A DNA stretch of 64,000 nt. Source: UBA9926 sp018645765. GTDB taxonomy: Bacteria; Pseudomonadota; Gammaproteobacteria; Pseudomonadales; Azotimanducaceae. The notes below the pieces were generated by a model that saw only the letters and a list, made by a program, of their open reading frames with translations, did no database searches and was not told where the DNA came from. Positions 53,451-61,986 of this stretch are shown here, piece by piece (positions within the stretch are counted from its first letter, which is position 1; each line of letters begins with the position of its first letter). The translations under genes were made by a program, and so were the position numbers. The stretch is taken from the NCBI GenBank assembly GCA_949372755.1, contig CASIBO010000005.1, positions 248,001 to 312,000 on the forward strand, read 5' to 3'.

Positions 53451-53496
53451 TCAAACCGGCTATCGTCATCAACCGTACCCGGTTTGATTTATTCTT
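53450..53496 (+). terminator. Intrinsic terminator of the second TauD gene
   Basis: ATCAAACCGG (53450-53459) pairs with CCGGTTTGAT (53479-53488), followed by TTATTCTTG. The 19-base loop is long but the T-rich tail fits termination. The stem sequence is the same as in the palindrome at 43505. Confidence 0.6.
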
Positions 53497-53588
53497 GTCT
53501 TGCTAAGCTGGCCGCGCTGAGGAAAACCACCCTGAGCGTCACGCTCGGCAATATCACCCCTGCCAAACGCTGCATTTCAACCCTAGAT

Positions 53589-55061
53589 TTAAAGGGGCGC
53601 CGAACGAGCCCCGTGATCAAACACAGTATTTGAAAACAAACCATGGAATTGATGAGGCACATGATGACGCAATCGCAATCGGCAAACACAATCTGTAATG
53701 TTTTCTGCGCGATGGATCTGCAGCTCACTGACATGATCGAACCCGTTGTAAACCACCTCTAATAGATAGCCATGATCTTCCGATCGCGCTTGCGTGCTGG
53801 GGGCAAACACCGGCTCGGAACCGTAATAGCCTTGCGGCAAGGCAAGCGTATCGGCATTGCCCTCAAAATCGACCTTCGCGATGCCATTAAAAAAGCTGTC
53901 TGCGCCATTATCAATAGAGCAGGCTGTGTAGGTGTAGCGATGGCGCACACCGGCAACGCTTGGGTTAAATGTCGGGAATTCTGACTCAGTCTCCACCACC
54001 TTTTCTGCTCGCGCCGCGCCGGTCTTCAAATTCAAAAAATATCGATAATAATGACCACCGCCAAACCGGCCATCCGGATTAAAGACATCGCTTAAGGTGT
54101 CGTTGGCGGCAAAATTATCTTGAAACATGCCATCCACGATGACTTCATCGCCGGCTTCAAAAGCGTTGCCAAAATGTATCATGGCACCAGGGTCTGTCTC
54201 GAACGACCGGACCAACTCAAAGGTCTCAAGGTCCAATACCAAAATGCGCATGGCAATTGAGGGATCAAAGTTCACTTGATCCGAAATGGTTCTTGTGCCC
54301 AACACCACGGGCAACATGTTGCCAAACACGATCGAGCCTAAGAAAAATATGGCATAACGGTCACTCATGGCGAAGTCGTGGCAAAACGGAAAGGAATCCA
54401 ATGGCAGCTGCGCCTTTTGGAACAGCGCGCCCTGAGGATTAATCCGATATAAATTCAAACACGGTTTTGGGCCTTTCAAGCCAAACCCGGACACCCCAGC
54501 GCCAAAATTAATGTAATCACCCGACCGGTTATGAATCTTGCCATGCGCACTAAACACTTGGCCCGGCGTCAGGCCACCATCGTAGGAAAATTCGCCCAAG
54601 GTGTTGAGGGACTCTGGGTCAACAGCCCAGGGCCGGCCGCCTTCGTTTAGCGCAAGCAGATGGCCACCATGGTGAATCAGACTGGTGTTGGCGGGATTAG
54701 CGGGCATTTTTAACAAGTTCTTTCGCAGACCGCCCGGGATTTGAGTCCCAAAGCCTCGGTAACAAATTGCCTGCTGGGCCGTTTCTGCCAAATACTTAGG
54801 TGTTCGAACATAACGATTCTTAAAATGCACCCGCCCGGCATCAAATGTAAATGCGCAGATCATGCCATCGCCATCAAACCAATGACCATAAGGTGTCTCA
54901 CCAATTCTTTGGCGGCCTGGACCGTTCCTAAAAAAAGTGCCTTGCAGGTCCTCGGGTAGAGCACCGTCAACCTCATCAATCCAGTAATCATGTTCTTCAT
55001 CGAGGTTCTCGAGACCGCGATGACAGGTTGGAAACTGATTATCGCCCGGAATTGCATTCAT
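53589..55061 (-). CDS. Carotenoid oxygenase (RPE65/CCD family)
   Basis: A 490-residue iron-dependent double-bond-cleaving dioxygenase with a seven-bladed propeller fold. Iron-binding His candidates lie in FSAHGKIHNRSG, LDSFPFCHDFAMSD, MIHFGNAFEAGDEVIVDG and, at the C-terminus, HVPHQFHGLFS. HWFDGDGMICAFTF near residue 61 is the family's N-terminal signature. Members cleave carotenoids or stilbenes such as those from lignin. No carotenoid biosynthesis gene is present, so uptake and cleavage of an outside compound is possible. GGAGAATTCT directly precedes the ATG. The gene is leftward and monocistronic. Confidence 0.94.
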   Translation of the reverse strand: MNAIPGDNQFPTCHRGLENLDEEHDYWIDEVDGALPEDLQGTFFRNGPGRQRIGETPYGHWFDGDGMICAFTFDAGRVHFKNRYVRTPKYLAETAQQAICYRGFGTQIPGGLRKNLLKMPANPANTSLIHHGGHLLALNEGGRPWAVDPESLNTLGEFSYDGGLTPGQVFSAHGKIHNRSGDYINFGAGVSGFGLKGPKPCLNLYRINPQGALFQKAQLPLDSFPFCHDFAMSDRYAIFFLGSIVFGNMLPVVLGTRTISDQVNFDPSIAMRILVLDLETFELVRSFETDPGAMIHFGNAFEAGDEVIVDGMFQDNFAANDTLSDVFNPDGRFGGGHYYRYFLNLKTGAARAEKVVETESEFPTFNPSVAGVRHRYTYTACSIDNGADSFFNGIAKVDFEGNADTLALPQGYYGSEPVFAPSTQARSEDHGYLLEVVYNGFDHVSELQIHRAENITDCVCRLRLRHHVPHQFHGLFSNTVFDHGARSAPL

Positions 55062-55216
55062 AGAATTCTCCTTTTTATAACCTTTCGTGACAGGTAACCC
55101 CGCCGAGCGCCCATCGCTTAATTGCTTTTAACCGCAGACGGACTCACAGAACCGACCGGCGGTTAATTTAAATCATTGCGGCGGCCTAGGAATGACTCGG
55201 TGTTAAGGCGCGCCGA

Positions 55217-55831
55217 CTAAGCGCCTACGTTTTTCGCCCGCGCATAACTTTCTCGCCCATAACAGGTCGCCAACCAATCCTTGACCGCCGGCCAATCACT
55301 AAAATCAAACTCAAGCATCTTCAGCAAATCCATGACACCCGATAAATTCAGGTCAGCAAGGGTAAAGTCATCGCCGAGCAAATAGGCCTGGGTGGATAAC
55401 GTTGCATTGAGCACGTTGAGCGGCCGGCTTAAATCCTTCTTAGCACGTTCTATAACGCCTGCATCGCGCTGCCCTTCAGGCGTAAAAAATTGTTGGATCA
55501 CGATTTGCATTTGCAGCGGCTCGATTTCGCTAATTCCCCAAATTGACCATTGCAGGGTTCGCGCTTCCCCCCCATCGGCATCTGGAATCAGGTGTTGGCC
55601 ATAATGTTTCGCTAGGTAGAGGTTTATGGCCATCGATTCAAACAAGGTGAGATCACCATCGACCAAGGCAGGGATTCGGCCGTTCGGATTGATTCGAAGA
55701 TATGCCTCGGTTTGGTTATCGCCCCGAAACGACGTTGGGACATGCTCGTAGGCGAGGTTGATCTCCTCGGCTGCCCAAATAGAGCGAAAAGCGCGAGAAC
55801 CAGCGGTCCCATATAAAACAGGTAAACTCAA
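55217..55831 (-). CDS. Glutathione S-transferase
   Basis: A 204-residue GST. The N-terminal thioredoxin domain has AGSRAFRSIWAAEEI, the cis-Pro and Ser of NGRIPALVDGDLTLFESMAI, which bind glutathione, and the all-helical C-terminal domain ends with DDFTLADLNLSGVM. Start TTG 55831 has AAGGAG 8 bases upstream. The initial Ser2 region (GTAGSRA) may supply the thiol-activating residue. It detoxifies electrophiles or serves in catabolic steps. Reading direction matches the carotenoid oxygenase gene, 155 bp ahead. Co-regulation with that oxygenase is possible, since cleavage of polyenes produces reactive aldehydes. Confidence 0.9.
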   Translation of the reverse strand: MSLPVLYGTAGSRAFRSIWAAEEINLAYEHVPTSFRGDNQTEAYLRINPNGRIPALVDGDLTLFESMAINLYLAKHYGQHLIPDADGGEARTLQWSIWGISEIEPLQMQIVIQQFFTPEGQRDAGVIERAKKDLSRPLNVLNATLSTQAYLLGDDFTLADLNLSGVMDLLKMLEFDFSDWPAVKDWLATCYGRESYARAKNVGA

Positions 55832-56010
55832 CGGAGTGACTCCTTAAATTTCTAAGTTATAAAACCATAACACGGGACAGGTTAAGACAATCGTCTTGTT
55901 GTAACCCGTCCGCCTCGGGTAAGGCTCTTCATCTTCGCAGGCTTACTGCTGACTGACCGACTTAAACTGCGCGGGCAAAAAGCCACCTCGACCCCAGCCC
56001 TGTGTCATGG

Positions 56011-57198
56011 CTAAGGCGCCTGTGGCGGTCTAACGCTCGTCAAAAAATCGTTGAGGAAGCACCCGGATGGATCAAACGTGTCTCGAAGACGCCACCAATC
56101 AAGCCACCTGGGATACTGCGCCATGAAATCAGCGCCCTGCCCATAGTGCACTTTGCCCCAATGCGGTCGCCCTTGGTATTTTTTGAAGATCGCTTCACAA
56201 GCTTGATAGTAAGCGCGCTCGTCATTGCGCACATCCTCGTGGACTGAAATTGTGACCGTCTCTCGTTCGAACGCATTGGATAGCCAACCGTCGTCGCGGG
56301 CCAAAGTGCGGTATTCCACGGGCCACTGCACGTCTGTAAATCGATGCAAGAGCAAATCACGGATTTCAGCGAAACACTTCGGGCCATCCTCTGCTGCGAC
56401 CGAATATTCCATTTCCGTATGCAGATGCGGTCGATGGTTCGGCAGCACTTCAAAGTTCCAACCGCAGCGCTCGCCCTCCTCGCCAATCGGATAAGCCGGC
56501 GGGTCTGAGGTTTCCTGGAGAGTTTTGACGAGCGCGGCATCTTTTCGCGGCTGCCAAAAGAATTCGAATCGCGCCCCACCGGCCTGCAATGCCTCAAGAT
56601 TTTCGAGCACCTCAGCACCACTTAACGCGTTGCTTTGCTCACGGAGCTTAAAGGCCGGCCTTAAATTGATCTCAATCTCGGTCACCACACCGAAGGCGCC
56701 CAATCCAACCTTTAAGGCCTCAAAATCATCGCCGAGTGTTGCCTTAGAACACGCTCGAACCTGTCCTACGCCATCAACAAGCGTCATGGACTCAATCGAT
56801 GCCGACAAGTTTTGTAATTGACTACCGGATCCATGGGTTCCGGTCGCGCAGGCACCGGCTAAAAATTGCCGATCAATATCACCCTGATTGCGAAGCGCAA
56901 GGCCCTGATCATGAAGTATTCTCCCAAGCATGTAGATCGGTGTGCCGCCCCAAATCTTGGCGCGCTGATGGGCGACATCGGTTGCAATGACCCCTGACAA
57001 ACCCGAGATATCCAGCACTTGATCCGCGCCCACCACGAGCGGCGCATGACTGTGGCCGGCCCCTGCAACGCGCAACCGTTTTCCGGGCGTTTCTGACAGC
57101 TGGGTTACAACGGCGGCAATATCGTCAACACTGCGGGCAAAGTGAATCGCATCAACTTTACTGCGCTGCTTACCGGACCAATTTTGCCAATGCGGCAT
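56011..57198 (-). CDS. FAD-linked sugar-lactone/alditol oxidase family protein
   Basis: A 395-residue flavoprotein of the gulonolactone/arabinonolactone/alditol oxidase group. The PP-loop is LRVAGAGHSHAPL, where H49 matches the residue that covalently carries FAD in relatives. GACATGTHGSGSQLQNLS is the second FAD stretch. The C-terminal substrate domain shows RPHWGKVHY, the HWxK motif, and ends DPSGCFLNDFL. I choose ATG 57198, with GGGAG 9 bases upstream; a longer frame to 57357 adds a basic, unrelated extension. It oxidises a hydroxyl or lactone to a carbonyl using O2, giving H2O2. It is divergent from the Atu-type operon. Confidence 0.88.
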   Translation of the reverse strand: MPHWQNWSGKQRSKVDAIHFARSVDDIAAVVTQLSETPGKRLRVAGAGHSHAPLVVGADQVLDISGLSGVIATDVAHQRAKIWGGTPIYMLGRILHDQGLALRNQGDIDRQFLAGACATGTHGSGSQLQNLSASIESMTLVDGVGQVRACSKATLGDDFEALKVGLGAFGVVTEIEINLRPAFKLREQSNALSGAEVLENLEALQAGGARFEFFWQPRKDAALVKTLQETSDPPAYPIGEEGERCGWNFEVLPNHRPHLHTEMEYSVAAEDGPKCFAEIRDLLLHRFTDVQWPVEYRTLARDDGWLSNAFERETVTISVHEDVRNDERAYYQACEAIFKKYQGRPHWGKVHYGQGADFMAQYPRWLDWWRLRDTFDPSGCFLNDFLTSVRPPQAP

Positions 57199-57551
57199 AC
57201 CTTTATGCTCCCTCTTTCGTTCGTTACCGGCAATACGCATTGCCTTGGCCCTATATTGATACAGGCCTTGCCTTGGATCCAGTCCGGCTCCCACGACCAT
57301 AACAAAGTACTCGGGTCTGTTCACACGTTTTTGCTGGCGGCTCGAGATCACGACCAACGATTATGACCCAATCCAGCACCGCTGCCGCCGAACGCAAAGG
57401 TCGCTTAAATGTTTTCCAAAATCAATGTCCTCGCGCGCGAAGTTTGATACTGTCTGGTGAAGCAAATCTGCGGGTAGACCCCATCCGGCATGCACCAAAG
57501 CGATGTAAACCTGGGGCTAACCGCAGACCTAAAAAAGTGAAAGGAGAAACA
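57199..57551. other. Divergent promoter region of the Atu-type operon
   Basis: A 353-bp gap between the flavoprotein and the carboxylase operon. It must hold both promoters. An open frame runs through it ahead of the carboxylase, but AAGGAG at 57541-57546 fixes that start at 57552. I see no operator or regulator gene. Confidence 0.55.
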
Positions 57552-59183
57552 ATGGCCGCTTTAGAGACGAAGGTTGACCGCCGATCGGAGCAGTTTCAAA
57601 AAAACAGCCAAGACATGATGGCGATGCTTGCCCAACTTGAAGACCTTCATGCGGAGGTCGAGGCCGGTGGGGGCGTCGAGGCAATGAATCGCTTGAGTTC
57701 CCGGAACAAGCAACCGGTGCGCGAACGAATCGCGTTGGTCCTGGACGAAGATGCCCCCTTCCTAGAAATCAGCCCGCTTGCCGGTTGGCGTTCCAATGTT
57801 TCGGTCGGCTCTGGCTTCATCGTAGGTATCGGCGTGGTCTCTGGCATAGAGTGCCTAATCCTAGGTCATGATCCCTCCGTTCGGGCCGGCGCGTTCAACG
57901 ACTTTAACCAGAAAAAATTGATGCGAGGGCTCGAAATTGCACGGGAAAACCGCCTGCCCTACATTCAACTGGTTGAATCTGCGGGGGCGGACTTAAGAGG
58001 TGATTCGGGCGAGGACCCTGAAGCCGCCATCCGGCGCGGTATCGATCACTTTGCAGAATCGGGCCGATTGTTTTATGAAATCAGCGAACTGTCAAAACTC
58101 CGAATACCCACCATCTCAGTCGTCTTCGGCGCCTCGACCGCGGGCGGCGCCTATCAACCTGGCATGAGTGATTACAATATCCTCATCAAAAAACAATCAA
58201 AGGTTTTTCTCGGCGGCCCGCCCCTCGTTAAGATGGCGACCGGCGAAGATGCCGATGAGGAGAGTCTGGGCGGCGCCGACATGCACACGACGATCTCCGG
58301 CCTGGGCGACTATTTAGCCGATGACGAACACGACGGCATTCGAATCTGCCGAGAGGTCGTGGCGCACCTCAACTGGCAGAAGTTAGGCCCGAACCCCGCG
58401 CCAGATGCACCACCGCCTATCCAGGATCCAGAAGATTTACTCGGTTTAGTGTCGAAGGATCTCAAAACCCCCTTCGATATTCGAGAAGTCATCAATCGAA
58501 TTACCGATGGCTCGGAATTCGAAGAGTTCAAACCGTTGTATGGACCCACCCTCGTTTGTGGCTGGAGCAAAATTCACGGCTACCCAGTGGGCATCCTCGG
58601 CAACAACGGCGCTTTGTTTTCGGAGTCAGCGGAAAAAGCCGCGCAGTTTATTCAATTGTGTAACCAGATCCATACACCCCTTGTTTTCCTACACAATATC
58701 ACCGGTTATATTGTCGGCACGGAATTCGAACAAGGGGGCATTACCAAGAACGGCTCGAAAATGATCAATGCCGTTTCAAATTCAACGGTGCCGCACATCA
58801 GCATAATCGTCGGCGCATCCTACGGCGCAGGAAACTACGGCATGAGTGGTCGCGCCTTTGGCACCCGGTTCACCTTTATTTGGCCTAGCGCCAAGATCGC
58901 CGTAATGGGGCCCAAGCAAATGGCTGGCGTGATGAGCATCATCGGCCGCGCCTCCTCGGAGCGACGTGGCATTGCGTTCGACGAAGCCGCTGACGCCGCC
59001 CGCGCCGAGGTCGCGGAATACTGGGCGGAGGAACGCTCAAAAGGGCTCTACGCTACCTCTCGAGTGACGGACGATGGCATGATTGATCCACGCGACACCC
59101 GAGATGTGATCGGCATCACCCTATCGACCTGCCATAACAATACGATCCAAGGCACTAAGGAGTTCGGCACATGGCGAATGTAA
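57552..59183 (+). CDS. atuC: Acyl-CoA carboxylase beta (carboxyltransferase) subunit, AtuC/LiuB-like
   Basis: A 543-residue carboxyltransferase that moves CO2 from biotin to an acyl-CoA. The two crotonase-like halves are visible: IQLVESAGADLRG and FGASTAGGAYQPGMSDYN in the N-half, FLHNITGYIVGTEFEQGG and GASYGAGNYGMSGRAFG in the C-half. These groups bind the 3-methylcrotonyl- or geranyl-type chain. The cassette with AtuA and a hydratase favours the geranyl-CoA type, but methylcrotonyl-CoA carboxylase cannot be excluded. ATG 57552 has AAGGAG 6 bases before it. Its stop overlaps the alpha-subunit start by 13 bp. Confidence 0.9.
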   Translation: MAALETKVDRRSEQFQKNSQDMMAMLAQLEDLHAEVEAGGGVEAMNRLSSRNKQPVRERIALVLDEDAPFLEISPLAGWRSNVSVGSGFIVGIGVVSGIECLILGHDPSVRAGAFNDFNQKKLMRGLEIARENRLPYIQLVESAGADLRGDSGEDPEAAIRRGIDHFAESGRLFYEISELSKLRIPTISVVFGASTAGGAYQPGMSDYNILIKKQSKVFLGGPPLVKMATGEDADEESLGGADMHTTISGLGDYLADDEHDGIRICREVVAHLNWQKLGPNPAPDAPPPIQDPEDLLGLVSKDLKTPFDIREVINRITDGSEFEEFKPLYGPTLVCGWSKIHGYPVGILGNNGALFSESAEKAAQFIQLCNQIHTPLVFLHNITGYIVGTEFEQGGITKNGSKMINAVSNSTVPHISIIVGASYGAGNYGMSGRAFGTRFTFIWPSAKIAVMGPKQMAGVMSIIGRASSERRGIAFDEAADAARAEVAEYWAEERSKGLYATSRVTDDGMIDPRDTRDVIGITLSTCHNNTIQGTKEFGTWRM

Positions 59184-61165
59184 CCCCAATACGAAAAATT
59201 CTGATCGCGAATCGGGGCGAAATTGCCCGCCGCATTATTCGAACGGCGAAGGATATGGGCATTGCAACGGTTGCGATCTATTCTGAAACGGACGCCTTTG
59301 CCCCGTTTGTGCTGGAGGCGGACATCGCCATCGCTTTAACAGGGACCACCCCAGCTGAAACCTACCTCGATACCGAGCAAGTGCTAGAGGCCTGCCGCGT
59401 GAGCGGCGCTGACGCCCTCCACCCGGGCTACGGCTTTCTCTCCGAGAATACGGGCTTCGCTCAAGCCGTTCAGGCATCCGGCATGATTTTTATCGGGCCA
59501 TCGACCACTGCGATCGATCAGATGGGCGACAAACTTTCCGCAAAAGCACGCATGCAAGCAGCCGGCGTGCCGACCCTGCCGGCCATTGCTCTGACAGGCG
59601 CTGAAGACTTAGCAGCCGCTGGCGAAAGCATTGGCTATCCCGTTCTGGTTAAAGCGTCTGCCGGCGGAGGCGGGCGCGGAATGCGCGTGGTTGAAACCCC
59701 AGAGGCGCTTGAAGCGGCAGTCGCCTCCGCGCAACGAGAGGCTGGCTCTGCATTTGGCGATGATACCGTTTTCTTAGAACGATGGCTGAGCACATCTCGG
59801 CACGTTGAAATCCAGATCCTGGGAGACCAGTTGGGCCATGTCGTGCATTGCTTTGAGCGCGAATGCTCCATCCAAAGACGCCATCAAAAAATAATCGAAG
59901 AAGCGCCCTCTCCAGCGGTAACAGAAACCATTCGGGCCGCCATGGGGGATGCAGCGGTTGCAGCGGCCAAAGCGATAGGTTACTACTCTGCCGGCACGGT
60001 CGAATTCTTACTTTCGGGTGAAGAATTTTTCTTTCTGGAGGTCAATACGCGGCTGCAGGTGGAACATCCCATCACCGAAGAAATCACTGGCCTGGATCTT
60101 GTCCGCGAGCAAATTCGGGTTGCTGAGGGCCATGCCCTTGAATTCAGCCAGGAGGATCTCAGTATTTCCGGCCATGCGATCGAAGCGAGAATTTACGCAG
60201 AGAATCCTGCGCGCGACTTTCTCCCCGCACCGGGCACTATCAAAGCCTGGCAACCCTCAACCGTTGCCAAAGCCCGATTTGATTCAGGCATTGAAACTGG
60301 CAGCATTATTGGAACGCAATTTGACCCGATGATCGCGAAAGTCATTGTTCATGCTAAAACCCGAGCCGAAGCGATCTCACGTCTAGCCCGAGTATTGGAA
60401 ACGACCCGCATTCAGGGACTAACCACCAATCGAGATTTTTTGGTCGCAACCCTCAGAACGCAGGCCTTTCTGGACGGCGACACCACAACGGACTTCATTG
60501 AGCGCGTTAATCCCGCACGAGAGACCATCGTTGCCAACGAGCATTTACAGCACGCCGCCATTGCCGCGGCAATCGAATTACGCGCTCAACGTCAGCGGCA
60601 AGCAAAGGTTCTAAAAGGCATTCCCAGAGGCTGGCGCAATTCGCACCTGCCACCACAACGGGTTTCATTTAAGTACCGAGCCGTCGAACTCGATCTTGAA
60701 TATCGAACTGAGCGGGATCAAACCTTGCGTTTCAGCATTAATGATGAGTCCTACCACTGCCAAGTTTATCAAGCTGGCGAGGGCATCGTGGATTGCCGCA
60801 TTGGCGCCCAGCGATTACGGTTTCTGGTCAATGCGAGCGGTGATGAGCTACTGATTCATGGCCCTGATGGCGACATCACCTTGCAGCGCAAGCCACGATT
60901 CCCGAGGAAAGATATGGACGGCCTCAGCGGAGGCCTGACCGCTCCAATGCCAGGCAAAGTTTTGGCGATCAAGACCACCGACAATGCGAAGGTTTCAAAA
61001 GGCGACACGCTCCTGATTTTGGAAGCCATGAAAATGGAGCATCAAATCATCGCGCCACGCGATGGCGAAATTGCCAGTGTCAAAGTCATCGAAGGTGACC
61101 AAGTTGCCAATGGCGAGTTGCTAATTGAAATGAAAGATCTTGATACCGCAGGAGACGCCTCATGA
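59171..61165 (+). CDS. atuF: Acyl-CoA carboxylase alpha subunit (biotin carboxylase plus biotin carrier)
   Basis: A 664-residue multi-domain subunit. The biotin carboxylase part starts IRKILIANRGEIARRIIRT and has the ATP-grasp loop KASAGGGGRGMRVV, ECSIQRRHQKIIEEAP and FLEVNTRLQVEHPITEE. A linker domain follows, then the biotin carrier domain with biotinylated K621 in LILEAMKMEHQI. It carboxylates biotin with ATP and bicarbonate and hands CO2 to the beta subunit. The start overlaps the beta stop by 13 bp and its end overlaps the crotonase start (ATGA at 61162). The size fits LiuD/AtuF subunits. Confidence 0.92.
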   Translation: MANVTPIRKILIANRGEIARRIIRTAKDMGIATVAIYSETDAFAPFVLEADIAIALTGTTPAETYLDTEQVLEACRVSGADALHPGYGFLSENTGFAQAVQASGMIFIGPSTTAIDQMGDKLSAKARMQAAGVPTLPAIALTGAEDLAAAGESIGYPVLVKASAGGGGRGMRVVETPEALEAAVASAQREAGSAFGDDTVFLERWLSTSRHVEIQILGDQLGHVVHCFERECSIQRRHQKIIEEAPSPAVTETIRAAMGDAAVAAAKAIGYYSAGTVEFLLSGEEFFFLEVNTRLQVEHPITEEITGLDLVREQIRVAEGHALEFSQEDLSISGHAIEARIYAENPARDFLPAPGTIKAWQPSTVAKARFDSGIETGSIIGTQFDPMIAKVIVHAKTRAEAISRLARVLETTRIQGLTTNRDFLVATLRTQAFLDGDTTTDFIERVNPARETIVANEHLQHAAIAAAIELRAQRQRQAKVLKGIPRGWRNSHLPPQRVSFKYRAVELDLEYRTERDQTLRFSINDESYHCQVYQAGEGIVDCRIGAQRLRFLVNASGDELLIHGPDGDITLQRKPRFPRKDMDGLSGGLTAPMPGKVLAIKTTDNAKVSKGDTLLILEAMKMEHQIIAPRDGEIASVKVIEGDQVANGELLIEMKDLDTAGDAS

Positions 61166-61938
61166 GCCCTCAAACCGCAACCCGCCTCGAAACGCGGCAA
61201 GGCGCGGCTTGGATCACATTGAACCGACCCGACAACCGAAACGCGCTGTCCGCGGCGTTGGTCAACGAGTTATATCAGCACCTCCAAGCCGCCAACGCAG
61301 ATGACGCTGTGCGGTGCATTGTCATCACTGGCGCGGGCACAGCTTTTTGCGCCGGCGCCGATTTAAAAAGCCCCCCAGGGGCCACTATTTCTGGCGAGGC
61401 GTCTGTGCCCTATGCGGACGTTCTCATTGCGATTCAAGAGAGTCCCAAACCGGTGATCGCGGCCGTAAACGGCGCCGCCTTTGCAGGGGGCCTAGGCCTC
61501 ATTGGTGCTGCCGACATTGTGATTACGGTCGATGATATTCAATGCAGTTTTTCTGAGGTCCGAATTGGGGTTATTCCAGCTGTGATCAGCGTGGTTTGTC
61601 TACCGAAATTGGGCCCCCATCATGGCATGAAACTTTTTTTAACGGGCGAACGCTTTAGCGGACGTGATGCGGTATCCATGGGGCTGGCGCATCGCGCCGT
61701 AACTCATGCAGAACTGGTTAAAGCCGTCGAGGAAGAAGTCGCGATGATTAACTTAGGCGGTCCAGTGGCTGTTAAAGAATGTAAACGTTTGGTTCGGGCG
61801 GTTAGTGCTTGGGATCGAGATGAGGCCTTTGCACAAACGCAACGCTGGAGCGTCAGCATGTTTCAGTCCGAGGAAGGTGCCGAGGGCATGGCCGCCTTTC
61901 GAGAAAAACGCAGCCCCAACTGGATCGAACACTCTTAA
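61162..61938 (+). CDS. atuE: Enoyl-CoA hydratase of the Atu/Liu type
   Basis: A 258-residue crotonase. The oxyanion hole is GAGTAFCAGADLKS and VNGAAFAGGLGLIGAAD. The active-site stretch CSFSEVRIGVIPAVISV holds Glu as general base. In Atu or Liu routes this enzyme hydrates the carboxylated (isohexenyl- or methyl-)glutaconyl-CoA formed by the carboxylase. LTGERFSGRDAVSMGLAHRAV and a C-terminal helix complete the fold. Its ATG overlaps the alpha-subunit stop, so the hydratase is coupled to the carboxylase. The AtuA gene begins 48 bp later. Confidence 0.88.
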   Translation: MSPQTATRLETRQGAAWITLNRPDNRNALSAALVNELYQHLQAANADDAVRCIVITGAGTAFCAGADLKSPPGATISGEASVPYADVLIAIQESPKPVIAAVNGAAFAGGLGLIGAADIVITVDDIQCSFSEVRIGVIPAVISVVCLPKLGPHHGMKLFLTGERFSGRDAVSMGLAHRAVTHAELVKAVEEEVAMINLGGPVAVKECKRLVRAVSAWDRDEAFAQTQRWSVSMFQSEEGAEGMAAFREKRSPNWIEHS

Positions 61939-61986
61939 CCCAAGCCCTTAGCCAGATCACAGCACAGCACAGCATTGGAGCATCCT

